A stretch of 13,989 nt of DNA from an uncultured Bacillota bacterium. GTDB taxonomy: Bacteria > Bacillota > Clostridia > Lachnospirales > Lachnospiraceae. How positions within the stretch are numbered: the first letter of the stretch is position 1; the number at the start of each line of letters is the position of its first letter. The position numbers were made by a program, and so were the translations under genes. Shown piece by piece: positions 1 to 6,891 of the stretch. The DNA is taken from the NCBI GenBank assembly GCA_905200905.1, contig CAJKMA010000068.1, positions 1-13,989 on the forward strand, in the 5' to 3' direction. The notes under the pieces are model-generated. The model saw nothing but the letters and a program-made list of their open reading frames with translations. It did not search any database and had not been told where the DNA came from.

Positions 1-825
1 CGATACGACTGAGTTTTCCTCGCCGACTTTCATCTTGATATCGTTCATTCGGGAAGCACCTTCTGCAATCGCTTTGATGATTGCATTATAAATGGCCGGC
101 TCCCGAAGTTCCTGTTTCAGCAGATTTCCTGGCTCCTCATACAGATAGCTGGAACGATCAAAGAAATTATCCAACAGGGCTTCATCCACACTGTCTCTCA
201 CATCCAACTTGTTGATATAGTGAGGAACCCCTCCCGTGATTCCATAAATCAGGGAGTTATCCTCTGCAGACAGATTCGGATGAAATACAGCCGTTTCCTT
301 ATAGTCCAGCGGTTCAATTTTGAACTGGCCTGTTCGTCTTCCATACAACGGACTTTCTTTTCCAAGCACCTGACTCTCCATAAAGCTCATAGATGAACCG
401 CAAAGAATCAGGTACATTCTGGACTCTGTCCATTTGTGGTCGATGATGTGCTGCAGCATCGCTGAAATAGCTGGTTTTGCTTTTGCAAGATAAGGATACT
501 CATCAATGACAAAGACAATCCTCTTTTCCTTTGAGAGTGCTGTCAGCTCATCCAAAGCTGCATCATAGGACCTGAACTCTGGTGCAGACTCCATATCCGG
601 CCGCTCATAACTCATAATCGACTTTGAGAGAGCTTCCAGATTTTCCTTTCCTGTCGTGTTCAATGCAGAAAAGAAAATGGCAGGCTTATCTTTGCAGAAC
701 TCGTTGATCAGTGCCGTTTTACCAACACGCCGTCTGCCGTAGATGACAATGCACTCAAACTTATCACCTGCGTACCGTTTATTCAGTTTCCGCAGCTCAT
801 CCTCACGGCAATAAAACTGACTCAT
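1..825 (-). CDS. AAA ATPase of the archaeal-ATPase/DUF234 type, 3' part beyond window
   Basis: An open frame of 275 codons with no stop runs off the left edge, so only the N-terminal part is visible. Start: ATG at 825, preceded by a strong GGAGGTG ribosome site (831-837). The Walker A motif is GRRRVGKT at residues 30-37. The Walker B motif is VFVIDEYPYL with D108-E109. Further on are LCGSSMSFME (sensor-like) and YGRRTGQFKIEPL, a stretch typical of PF01637-type ATPases that usually carry a C-terminal DUF234 nuclease-like domain; that part would lie outside the window. Proteins of this family are cytoplasmic and common in mobile or accessory regions of Clostridia, and their cellular role is poorly known. 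The family call is secure from the motifs. The missing C-terminus means I cannot say whether the gene is intact. Confidence 0.88.
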   Translation of the reverse strand, partial: MSQFYCREDELRKLNKRYAGDKFECIVIYGRRRVGKTALINEFCKDKPAIFFSALNTTGKENLEALSKSIMSYERPDMESAPEFRSYDAALDELTALSKEKRIVFVIDEYPYLAKAKPAISAMLQHIIDHKWTESRMYLILCGSSMSFMESQVLGKESPLYGRRTGQFKIEPLDYKETAVFHPNLSAEDNSLIYGITGGVPHYINKLDVRDSVDEALLDNFFDRSSYLYEEPGNLLKQELREPAIYNAIIKAIAEGASRMNDIKMKVGEENSVVS

Positions 826-852
826 CCGCTCACCTCCAATAATTATACTCGT

Positions 853-882
853 GAGTTAGTAACTCGTAAGTTACTTTCTTAC
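853..882. promoter_or_regulatory. Palindromic operator-like leader upstream of the ATPase
   Basis: Two inverted repeats stand side by side just after the -10 box: GAGTTAGTAACTC (853-865, arms of six bases) and GTAAG...CTTAC (866-882). The 12-mer ACTCGTRAGTTA also occurs twice with a 15-base period, starting at about 848 and 863. This is the usual place for a repressor site, or for a small RNA hairpin in the leader. No regulator is assigned. Confidence 0.45.
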
Positions 883-886
883 AAGT

Positions 887-915
887 ATAATAAATCAGAT
901 AGTTTGCAAAGTCAA
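887..915 (-). promoter_or_regulatory. Promoter of the AAA ATPase gene
   Basis: Reading the minus strand, a -35 box TTGACT (910-915) is followed by a 17-base spacer and a -10 box TATTAT (887-892). Transcription would start near 880, about 55 bases before the ATG at 825. The IS end at 921 sits only five bases upstream of the -35 box. A second TATAAT lies at about 842-847, closer to the gene, but it has no good -35 box. Confidence 0.6.
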
Positions 916-920
916 GTAAA

Positions 921-949
921 TGTGAACTTCCAGCCTTTTTCCGCCTAAA
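921..949 (+). repeat. Left terminal inverted repeat of the IS
   Basis: It begins TGTGAACTTCCAG and continues through a T-run to CCGCCTAAAT. It pairs with the right end at 2928-2956. The same sequence, extended through ATCGAG, recurs at 13035-13067. Confidence 0.85.
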
Positions 950-983
950 TCGAGAGTCCCTATATCTGTGCTTCAAAATAATT

Positions 984-1100
984 CTATTTTTCCGTCTTTT
1001 CTCCATCTGATCCTGCATTTAAAAAGTTCATGATCTCCTCATATGACCGCCCGCTTTTTACAACCGCTGACAGGATCTCTTCTTTTCTTGTTCTTGCCAT
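984..1100 (-). CDS. Small 38-residue ORF inside the IS, downstream of the transposase
   Basis: It starts at ATG 1100 with a weak AAGGAA ribosome site about ten bases upstream and ends in TAG. The product begins MARTRKEEILSAVVKSG and is charged, with no recognisable domain. It lies 15 bases after the transposase stop and before the left inverted repeat, so it could be a passenger peptide of the element or chance. Not recognised. Confidence 0.3.
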   Translation of the reverse strand: MARTRKEEILSAVVKSGRSYEEIMNFLNAGSDGEKTEK

Positions 1101-1115
1101 CTTTATTTTCCTTCC

Positions 1116-2810
1116 TTATTCTGCTTTTTTCAGTTCCTTACTCAGCTCTGATGCAAAATATTTTATACTATTCGCATCCAGTCCAAAGGCTTTCAATATT
1201 ACTTTCTGGTTCGCTGTTACTGCATGATCCAGACGGTATATATTATCTAACTGACGTACCATTTCTATTTTTTCCAGCTCTTTTATTGCCGCCGGTACAG
1301 TCATATGGTTCAGTTTCTTATCCAGTTTTTTCATTTCTTCTTTTAGTTTTACATACATCTTGCAGCGCACTATCATGGCTACAAATTCAACAAATATCTT
1401 TGCTCCTGCTGATTCTTCTGAATACACACGGATGCTCTTATTCCCCAGATATGATTTGTCTCCGCGGAATAGTTTCTCCGATACATCCCTGCTCTTATAC
1501 AGTTCGATTGCTTCCTTCGCACTCATCTTTTCCGATGTAACAATACAAAAATATCCTGCCAGATCCAGTTCTCTTTCTACCACACTGCACCGTTCTTCTG
1601 GTAGTATAAAAACCTGGCTCTTTTCATCATAATGAAGGTTAAAATACTTCTCAAATCCAGGACCGAATTCCTTTACTTTATTCTGGTACTTTTTCAGATA
1701 CTGCGTCATCTGGTTGATCCGGTTTTCAATCTCTATCCGTTCTGCGCTTTCTTTTGAAATGCTATGATACAGATGAAAATAACGTTCTTTTTTATCACTT
1801 GCATACAGTTTGTGCCGTATTGTCTTTCCGTAAACTCCATATTCATAGATATTGTTCACCCGCTTATTTTCGAATGTCCCTTTATTTTCCAGGATCAGTT
1901 CATTCACAAGGGCAGACATCCCTTTCACCACGATAACAAAACTATACCCACATTTGTCCATATATTGTATATTCTCGCAGCTGAAATAACCTCTGTCCAG
2001 AATGAAGCCGATCTTCTTATAACCATATCCGGATGCTTTATCCAGCATGAACTGAAGCTGGGAGATATCATTCAGACTTCCTGGATATTTTTCATAAAAT
2101 AATGGTTCCTGATTATGGGTATCATACGCAACTGCATAATTAAATACCGGCTCTCCCATATCTACTTTCAGATGCCCAAATTCAACCATTTTTATATCCC
2201 CGGCCTGACAGTTTTTATTCGTTGAATCATAAGAAATATAAATCTTTTCACGGTAATTCCGTGACTCATTCCATGTATTCAGAAATCCTGTACTCTGGTC
2301 ATCTGTTACTGAATTCAGGAAATCTGATACGGTTGAATCGCTGTATTGTTTCATCTTTTCCGTAAAAAGTGGATGGTTGTATGTATAATCCGGATAGTAC
2401 TGCACTGCATTGTTTTCTGCTATGATCGAATAAACAGCCAGATCTAAAAACAGCCCCACATCACGTGATCCAAAATACTTTCCAAGGATATCGTTCAACC
2501 TGCATTCTTCTATGATCTTACGCAGTACAAAGTATGCTCCTACCCTGAGACAACTGCTTCTGGAAGTCCTGTTTTTGCTTTCCGGAAGCTCTGCATCGGG
2601 GAAATATTTCAGGAAATTTTGATTCGGTTTCATGAGTTCCGGATCCGTATCTGACAGTTTTCCGATTGTTACTCTTTTGGGAAAAGTATACTTCCGGGAT
2701 GGATCATAAACCCGGTCATACTCATACTCTATATATACAACATTTGACTTTTTTCTTCGTGTGATCTTGCCTTTTACAGTTGGTACTTTCACTAAAAAAT
2801 CCAGATACAT
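1116..2810 (-). CDS. IS1634-family transposase (DDE, IS4 superfamily)
   Basis: The 564-residue protein catalyses cut-and-paste movement of the surrounding IS. The catalytic triad can be read directly: D195 in YDSTN, D272 in ILDRGYFS, and E445 within the YREK signature (Y438, R441, E445, K452; spacing Y-2-R-3-E-6-K). This identifies the IS4 superfamily, and length and layout suit IS1634. The N-terminal ~100 residues are basic (RRKK at 18-21) and probably bind the ends. Start: ATG 2810 with a full AGGAGG ribosome site (2815-2820). The frame has no stop or shift and the key residues are present, so the enzyme looks functional. A decayed relative of the GYFS...VKG region occurs at about 9790-9880. 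Confidence 0.92.
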   Translation of the reverse strand: MYLDFLVKVPTVKGKITRRKKSNVVYIEYEYDRVYDPSRKYTFPKRVTIGKLSDTDPELMKPNQNFLKYFPDAELPESKNRTSRSSCLRVGAYFVLRKIIEECRLNDILGKYFGSRDVGLFLDLAVYSIIAENNAVQYYPDYTYNHPLFTEKMKQYSDSTVSDFLNSVTDDQSTGFLNTWNESRNYREKIYISYDSTNKNCQAGDIKMVEFGHLKVDMGEPVFNYAVAYDTHNQEPLFYEKYPGSLNDISQLQFMLDKASGYGYKKIGFILDRGYFSCENIQYMDKCGYSFVIVVKGMSALVNELILENKGTFENKRVNNIYEYGVYGKTIRHKLYASDKKERYFHLYHSISKESAERIEIENRINQMTQYLKKYQNKVKEFGPGFEKYFNLHYDEKSQVFILPEERCSVVERELDLAGYFCIVTSEKMSAKEAIELYKSRDVSEKLFRGDKSYLGNKSIRVYSEESAGAKIFVEFVAMIVRCKMYVKLKEEMKKLDKKLNHMTVPAAIKELEKIEMVRQLDNIYRLDHAVTANQKVILKAFGLDANSIKYFASELSKELKKAE

Positions 2811-2819
2811 AGCGCCTCC

Positions 2820-2843
2820 TTTTAGGCGGTTATTCGCCTAAAA
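2820..2843 (-). promoter_or_regulatory. Hairpin abutting the transposase ribosome site
   Basis: TTTTAGGCG (2820-2828) and CGCCTAAAA (2835-2843) form a perfect 9-bp inverted repeat with a six-base loop. It touches the AGGAGG ribosome site (2815-2820). The predicted transposase transcript starts at about 2839, inside the upstream arm. Only transcripts entering from outside the element would therefore carry the complete hairpin. IS10 and IS50 use this kind of arrangement to silence read-through transposase mRNA; its use here is inference. Confidence 0.6.
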
Positions 2844-2845
2844 TA

Positions 2846-2874
2846 ATTGTACTATATTTCCCGGCTGTCTGCAA
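2846..2874 (-). promoter_or_regulatory. Transposase promoter
   Basis: On the minus strand: -35 TTGCAG (2869-2874), 17-base spacer, -10 TACAAT (2846-2851). It lies 35 bases before the transposase ATG and within the IS. Confidence 0.55.
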
Positions 2875-2927
2875 TGGAAAAGCGCAGAAAACCGGGATTT
2901 TTTATGATTTTATTTCGTTCTTTTTTC

Positions 2928-2956
2928 TTTAGGGGAAAAATCACTGGAAGTTCACA
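2928..2956 (-). repeat. Right terminal inverted repeat of the IS
   Basis: On the minus strand this reads TGTGAACTTCCAG, then GATTTTTCCCCTAAA. The outer 13 bases are identical to the left end, with several mismatches further in. Confidence 0.85.
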
Positions 2957-2979
2957 ATACAGACATGACGTTCATGCCC

Positions 2980-3087
2980 TTACTGTAGCAGGATCCTTTT
3001 GCAGGAATCTCTGTAGGAGAGTTCTTCCATACAGACTGGACAGTAGGATATGGCGCTGCTTTTAATTAAAAATATCGTCTTCCTCAT
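2980..3087 (-). pseudogene. N-terminal fragment of a DUF6431-like zinc-ribbon protein
   Basis: A 35-codon frame starts at ATG 3087 and ends in TAA. It includes the stretch YCPVCMEELSYRDSCKRILL. The CPVC pair followed by LSYRDSxKRI resembles, from memory, the start of DUF6431-domain proteins found with transposases in Lachnospiraceae. Those proteins are much longer, so this copy stops early, 24 bases before the IS right end. No good ribosome site precedes the ATG. It is probably a remnant of an older mobile element damaged before or by the IS insertion. Confidence 0.5.
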
Positions 3088-3115
3088 TGTACGAAACGGA
3101 ATAATCTGATATAAT
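3087..3115 (+). promoter_or_regulatory. Strong plus-strand promoter without an obvious gene
   Basis: -35 TTGTAC (3087-3092), 17-base spacer, perfect -10 TATAAT (3110-3115). Transcription would begin at about 3122, inside the palindrome 3117-3138. No convincing protein gene follows on this strand before the convergent gene at 3284-3541. Confidence 0.5.
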
Positions 3116-3116
3116 A

Positions 3117-3138
3117 ATCATGGTTTCAAAACCATGAT
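3117..3138. repeat. Perfect 10-bp inverted repeat at the predicted transcription start
   Basis: ATCATGGTTT (3117-3126), two central bases, then AAACCATGAT (3129-3138). It lies directly after a TATAAT box. It could be a repressor operator, the 5' hairpin of a small RNA, or an end of an old mobile element. Confidence 0.65.
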
Positions 3139-3177
3139 CCCAGAGTATACGTCTTGTCAGGAGGATGCTCTGGGATC
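3136..3177 (+). repeat. Long stem-loop GATCCCAGAG/CTCTGGGATC with AGGAGG in the loop
   Basis: Perfect 10-bp arms at 3136-3145 and 3168-3177 enclose a 22-base loop. The loop holds AGGAGG (3159-3164) directly followed by ATG. The second arm is followed by CCTTTCTTT, giving a weak terminator look. It shares three bases (GAT) with the preceding palindrome. Together with the promoter at 3087 this could define a short structured RNA of about 70 bases. Confidence 0.5.
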
Positions 3178-3283
3178 CCTTTCTTTACTGTATTAATGAC
3201 AGTATACAGGGTAACTCAGAGACAGGCAACAAGGTCTTTGTATTGCCATCTAAAGTTAGCATCAACACTCTATGCAGATTGTT
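3178..3283. other. Gene-free remainder of the 2957-3283 interval
   Basis: Apart from the remnant, promoter and hairpins listed separately, this interval holds only a small imperfect repeat (CTGTAT...ATACAG, about 3187-3208) and the downstream flank of the gene at 3284. No coding frame with a good ribosome site was seen. Confidence 0.5.
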
Positions 3284-3541
3284 TCACTTCAACTTGAAAT
3301 ATTTTACAGCCTCGTTAATCCTAGCATCAATATCGGCCGCCAGTTCATCATCTGATAAGGAATTCATCTGCCACATAAAGCCAGTAAACACTCCTGTGCC
3401 ATCCTCTTTTTCCGTAAAATGATTTCTCCGCTTAAAAGTATTAGGAATCGAATCAAATTCAAGTTTTCCCTCGTACCCTAATTCCCTGATGCGCTCTTTT
3501 ACCATCTTTTCTATTTCTTTGTTTCTTTCTGATTTTGTCAT
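3284..3541 (-). CDS. Small hypothetical protein, 85 residues
   Basis: Product begins MTKSERNKEIEKMVKERIRE. I chose ATG 3541 because an AAAGGA ribosome site lies nine bases upstream; a TTG six bases earlier would be too close to that site. The protein is highly charged. It has a helical N-terminal third, a middle with GTGVFTGFMWQMNSL, and an acidic helical end (DDELAADIDARINEAVKYF). I do not recognise a family. It lies 114 bases after the stop of the helical protein at 3662-4705 on the same strand, so it may be the last gene of the hydrolase-protease-ATPase operon or a separate gene. Frame and ribosome site make it likely real. Confidence 0.6.
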   Translation of the reverse strand: MTKSERNKEIEKMVKERIRELGYEGKLEFDSIPNTFKRRNHFTEKEDGTGVFTGFMWQMNSLSDDELAADIDARINEAVKYFKLK

Positions 3542-3661
3542 TAACAATCATCCTTTCTGTAAGTCAGTGCTTTTTCTTAAAGTCTACACCTAATATTCCA
3601 GAAAGTCACGAAGAAAAAGAAAAGGGAACGGGTGGATATTTCACAGTCGATTAATCCCCCC

Positions 3662-4705
3662 TCATTCAAAACATTCCTTTTTTGCTTCTTCCAGTAATTT
3701 TTCAGAAGACATGAATAAATCCCCACTGATAATTTTTACTCTTGACACTTCTTTCTCGGTCATCCCTTTTTCTGATGCAATTTCAGAAATTGCCTGTTTA
3801 TGTGCCATATCATAGTAGTCATCTAATTTCCTTTTAATTTTCAATAATTCTTTAATTTCTTTCTGAGAAAAATCATCCCTCGGTTCATAATTAAAAATAA
3901 CATCTCTAAGTTCTTCCGGTACTCTTCTTATTTCTCTGTCTCGTTTAGTTAACTTTTGCACTTCTGAATTTTCAGAAAAAATATAGTATGCCCGATTTGA
4001 AACTTCTTCTTCTAATTCTACTTGCATATGATCATTTTCTGTCATATTTTCAAAATACTCTGCTACTTTATCTGAAATCTCATCACTTCTAATCTCTCTC
4101 ATTTTTTCAAATATTTTTATTCCATCTGACATTACTTTTTGGATTTCAGCTTCAATATATTTTATCCATACAAGATTATCATTGGGAGATGTAAGCATCT
4201 GATTTCTCTGATGTAGCATAAACTTCTGAGCTTTATCAAGTTCTGTTTTTATAGCTTTTATCTTCAATGTAATGCTTCTAACCGGATAATTTAATAAATT
4301 ATATGGTCCCTCTATTCTATCATTCAGCTTTTGAGATTTATATCCTCTCCTGACAAACATTTCATATACAAATTCAAAAAGAGCAACGGCATCTTCATCA
4401 GATAAGTTTTCGTAATGTCTTTCACGAATAAGTTTAAATTTATCTGCCTTGGAAACATTAATTATAGAATCAATAAAATTCTTTTCTTCATGGAAAAACC
4501 AATATCCTGCTCCTTTTGGTGTTTGTTTTTTGAAATCATTTAAAAACTTCTCCAATCCTAATGCCGTCAAAAAATCTATAACTTTTTCTCTATTAGCCTT
4601 TTTAAACTCTTTTTCATGTTTGGCAGAAACCCGTTTTCCTTTTTCAAGATATTTATCCTTTAAATAATCTGCCAGAAAAAAACCATTTTCCATAAAAATC
4701 TCCAT
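3662..4705 (-). CDS. Unknown helical protein, last gene of the ATPase cluster; possible 5' frameshift
   Basis: The frame encodes 347 residues, rich in Lys and Glu and almost entirely helix-forming; I recognise no family, catalytic motif or membrane segment. Two starts are possible: ATG 4705, or ATG 4693 with GGAG six bases upstream. The same frame stays open upstream for about 22 further codons, reading FFRTVNHCKSYYEILPGNE. An ATG at 4770 overlaps the ATPase stop as ATGA, but it is one base out of frame. Reading one base back on the AAAATTTTTT tract (plus 4758-4767) would join them and give a 369-residue protein beginning MKIFFRTVNHCKSYY. This is either programmed or transcriptional slippage, a one-base deletion, or a sequencing error. 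Gene order suggests it is a partner of the ATPase. Confidence 0.75.
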   Translation of the reverse strand: MEIFMENGFFLADYLKDKYLEKGKRVSAKHEKEFKKANREKVIDFLTALGLEKFLNDFKKQTPKGAGYWFFHEEKNFIDSIINVSKADKFKLIRERHYENLSDEDAVALFEFVYEMFVRRGYKSQKLNDRIEGPYNLLNYPVRSITLKIKAIKTELDKAQKFMLHQRNQMLTSPNDNLVWIKYIEAEIQKVMSDGIKIFEKMREIRSDEISDKVAEYFENMTENDHMQVELEEEVSNRAYYIFSENSEVQKLTKRDREIRRVPEELRDVIFNYEPRDDFSQKEIKELLKIKRKLDDYYDMAHKQAISEIASEKGMTEKEVSRVKIISGDLFMSSEKLLEEAKKECFE

Positions 4706-4766
4706 TTCATTGCCAGGTAATATTTCATAATAGCTTTTACAATGATTTACTGTTCTGAAAAAATTT

Positions 4767-6851
4767 TCATTTATCTTGTATTATCTTCCCCTCACTTTGA
4801 AAGACAAAAAATTTTGAATTATAATATTCCGAGCTTAATTTTACTTTCATAATTTCATAAAAGTTCTCCTCATGTGTTGATATAATAATCTGCCAGTTGG
4901 TTTTGCTTATAATCGTACGCAAAACATCAATAAATGAAAGCACATTAAGGTCATCAAAATGTCCGATTGGATCATCAATTAATATTGTATTTAATTTAGG
5001 TTCGGGAATTGACAAAGCACCTCCCAAAAATATGCTTAATGCAACAGTGTTTAACTGTGCAGAACTGAAAAACAGTTCTGGCATAAGATCACTGTCTGTT
5101 TCATTTAGTACAATTCTATACATTTCAGGGATTCCATTTTTATCAAATCCAAGTTTATATTGTAATCTCGTAAAACGCTTATGCGGTTCTATTTTAGAAT
5201 AAATCTGATTAATGATAGCACTTCCAAATCTGGTTTTAATATATTCTTCTAATTGACTCTGTACATCTTTTAAGATTTTATTTGCATTTTTTCCTTTATA
5301 CTGACTGAATCGTAACTTTCTCTGAATATTTTTCTCTTGCCTCAAAATATTATTATATTTATCTACAAACTTCTCTATAATTATATCACTAATACACTCG
5401 TTAAAAATATTTTGTTTTTGCTGTAGATAATTTATATTTTCATCAATTTTTTCTTTATATTTTTTAAGATTTTTTTCGGACAACTGCCGATTGGTAAATA
5501 ACCTATTTTTATATTGTTCATATTTATCAATCCAATCAACATATTCTGTCTTTATCTCTATAAGTCGTTTATATTGTTCAATATGTACAGTTTGGTATAT
5601 GCTATATTCAGCAAGTAGTTCTTTCTGTTTTTCCGTTTCATTTAAGATACCTTGTATCTCATTTGAATATTTTGAAACTATTCGCTCTAAGTCATCAATT
5701 GAATTAATCCCCCTTGTTTCCATTATTTGCAGTTTCTTTTGATTATCCGTATCAGAATTAAATTCCTCTATGCTTTTTTTATAATTCTCTATCAGTTTTT
5801 CATTTGCTTTTAAAGTTTCTTCATATTTTGTCTGGCTATTTTTTTCGCCCCTCAGAATATCTGTATTCTGAAAAAGCATTCTATCCAATATAATTTTCCT
5901 TTCGTTACATTTCTTTTCAATTATTTCTTCTGTAATATTGTTTAATTGGATATCAAAAGTTTCTATAATATCCTGCTGCAAAATTTCCTTGTTTTGTTTT
6001 ACTTTTTGCTTTGCACTCTGATTATCATGTAATATTTCATTACATATGTTTATTTCATCTTCTATAGAATGACAAAAAATGTTTAATTTTGTTATTTCAT
6101 CATAAATCTTACTTTTTGCATCACTAACCCGTTTCTCATATTCTTTTTCGTTTGCTTTTCGTCTCTCTTTTTCCAAAGTATTTTGCATTTCAAAAAAAGC
6201 AAGTGCTTGCCGGCAGATAGCAGGATTAATTTTCTTTAATAATTTGTCTTTATTTTCAAATTCCGTTTTGCATACAGGACAAATTGCATCTTTAGATTTT
6301 TCCACTTCATTTTTTGCCAGTATCAGCATCTGTTCAAGGTCACTAAAATTTTCTTTCATTTTTTCATATTCGTCTTTTTCTGCTTTTTCTGCTCTTTTGC
6401 TCTCATCCCTGATATGCCTTAATATTTCTTCATTTTTCTTTAATTCATTAATCAGGTTTTGGATATTTTCATCTTCTAAACCGGCAAATTCTTTGGTTTC
6501 AATAGAGTCTCCATCTTTTGTTTTACTAAGAATACGAATCATTTTATAAGTGTCTTTAAGCTGTTTATCGTCCTCTTCCTGAATTTCATCCAAATATTTT
6601 AATATTGTTTCCGTCAAAAGAGTTTCTTCAAATTTGCCAATAGCTACTAATTCGATTTTCCACTCTTCACATTTCTGATCTATTGTTTTTTTCCTGTTTT
6701 TAAGACGTTGTATTTTTTCCTCCTGTATTTCTATGTTTCCTCTGATTTTTTGTAATTCAACTTTATCATTTTGCAACGCTTCATTAAGAAGACGATACCT
6801 ATTTTGAAGTTCCACATGACATTTATATCTGTCAAACCACTGTTCGTTCAA
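4767..6851 (-). CDS. SMC/Rad50-like ABC ATPase lacking its N-terminal Walker A head
   Basis: The frame encodes 694 residues. Most is charged coiled coil. CPVC at 191-194 looks like half of a Rad50-type zinc hook. The C-terminal head is complete: signature region FFSSAQLN (594-601), Walker B TILIDDPIGHFDD with D626-D627, and the H-loop ISTHE with H660. No GxxxxGK[ST] Walker A is found at the N-terminus or anywhere in the frame, and only about 190 residues precede the hook compared with about 500 after it. The only possible start is TTG 6851, with no ribosome site. The frame is open upstream to 6899 (ERKIKIVEQRNDIQNAL), again coiled coil. The 5' part, including the P-loop, is probably deleted. 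The last stop overlaps an ATG (ATGA at 4767-4770). Confidence 0.85.
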   Translation of the reverse strand: MNEQWFDRYKCHVELQNRYRLLNEALQNDKVELQKIRGNIEIQEEKIQRLKNRKKTIDQKCEEWKIELVAIGKFEETLLTETILKYLDEIQEEDDKQLKDTYKMIRILSKTKDGDSIETKEFAGLEDENIQNLINELKKNEEILRHIRDESKRAEKAEKDEYEKMKENFSDLEQMLILAKNEVEKSKDAICPVCKTEFENKDKLLKKINPAICRQALAFFEMQNTLEKERRKANEKEYEKRVSDAKSKIYDEITKLNIFCHSIEDEINICNEILHDNQSAKQKVKQNKEILQQDIIETFDIQLNNITEEIIEKKCNERKIILDRMLFQNTDILRGEKNSQTKYEETLKANEKLIENYKKSIEEFNSDTDNQKKLQIMETRGINSIDDLERIVSKYSNEIQGILNETEKQKELLAEYSIYQTVHIEQYKRLIEIKTEYVDWIDKYEQYKNRLFTNRQLSEKNLKKYKEKIDENINYLQQKQNIFNECISDIIIEKFVDKYNNILRQEKNIQRKLRFSQYKGKNANKILKDVQSQLEEYIKTRFGSAIINQIYSKIEPHKRFTRLQYKLGFDKNGIPEMYRIVLNETDSDLMPELFFSSAQLNTVALSIFLGGALSIPEPKLNTILIDDPIGHFDDLNVLSFIDVLRTIISKTNWQIIISTHEENFYEIMKVKLSSEYYNSKFFVFQSEGKIIQDK

Positions 6852-6891
6852 AGCATTCTGAATATCATTTCTCTGTTCTACAATTTTTATT

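Larger units (their letters stand above)
921..2956 (-). mobile_element. IS1634-family insertion sequence, complete
   Basis: The element is about 2036 bp. Both ends carry the same 13 bases, TGTGAACTTCCAG, in inverted orientation (left 921-933, right 2944-2956). Weaker matching continues inward to about 29 bases, including a shared CCTAAA block. Inside are one transposase gene with the IS4-superfamily YREK signature, a 38-codon ORF downstream of it, and a leader hairpin. No short target duplication is visible: the left flank ends GTAAA and the right flank begins ATACA. Members of this family are known to make unusually long, variable duplications, but no longer direct repeat was seen in the available flanks. 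The element may therefore have recombined after insertion. Confidence 0.85.

Noticed and set aside
853..882. Possible CRISPR-like repeats
   Set aside because: Only two short imperfect copies without unique spacers; no cas genes in the window.
830..1018. 62-codon minus-strand ORF across the IS end
   Set aside because: It spans the IS boundary and the ATPase promoter and has no ribosome site; best seen as chance.
3165..3422. Plus-strand ORF beginning right after AGGAGG
   Set aside because: The ribosome site has no spacing to the ATG, most of the frame is antisense to the gene at 3284-3541, and the protein is low-complexity and unlike any family I know.
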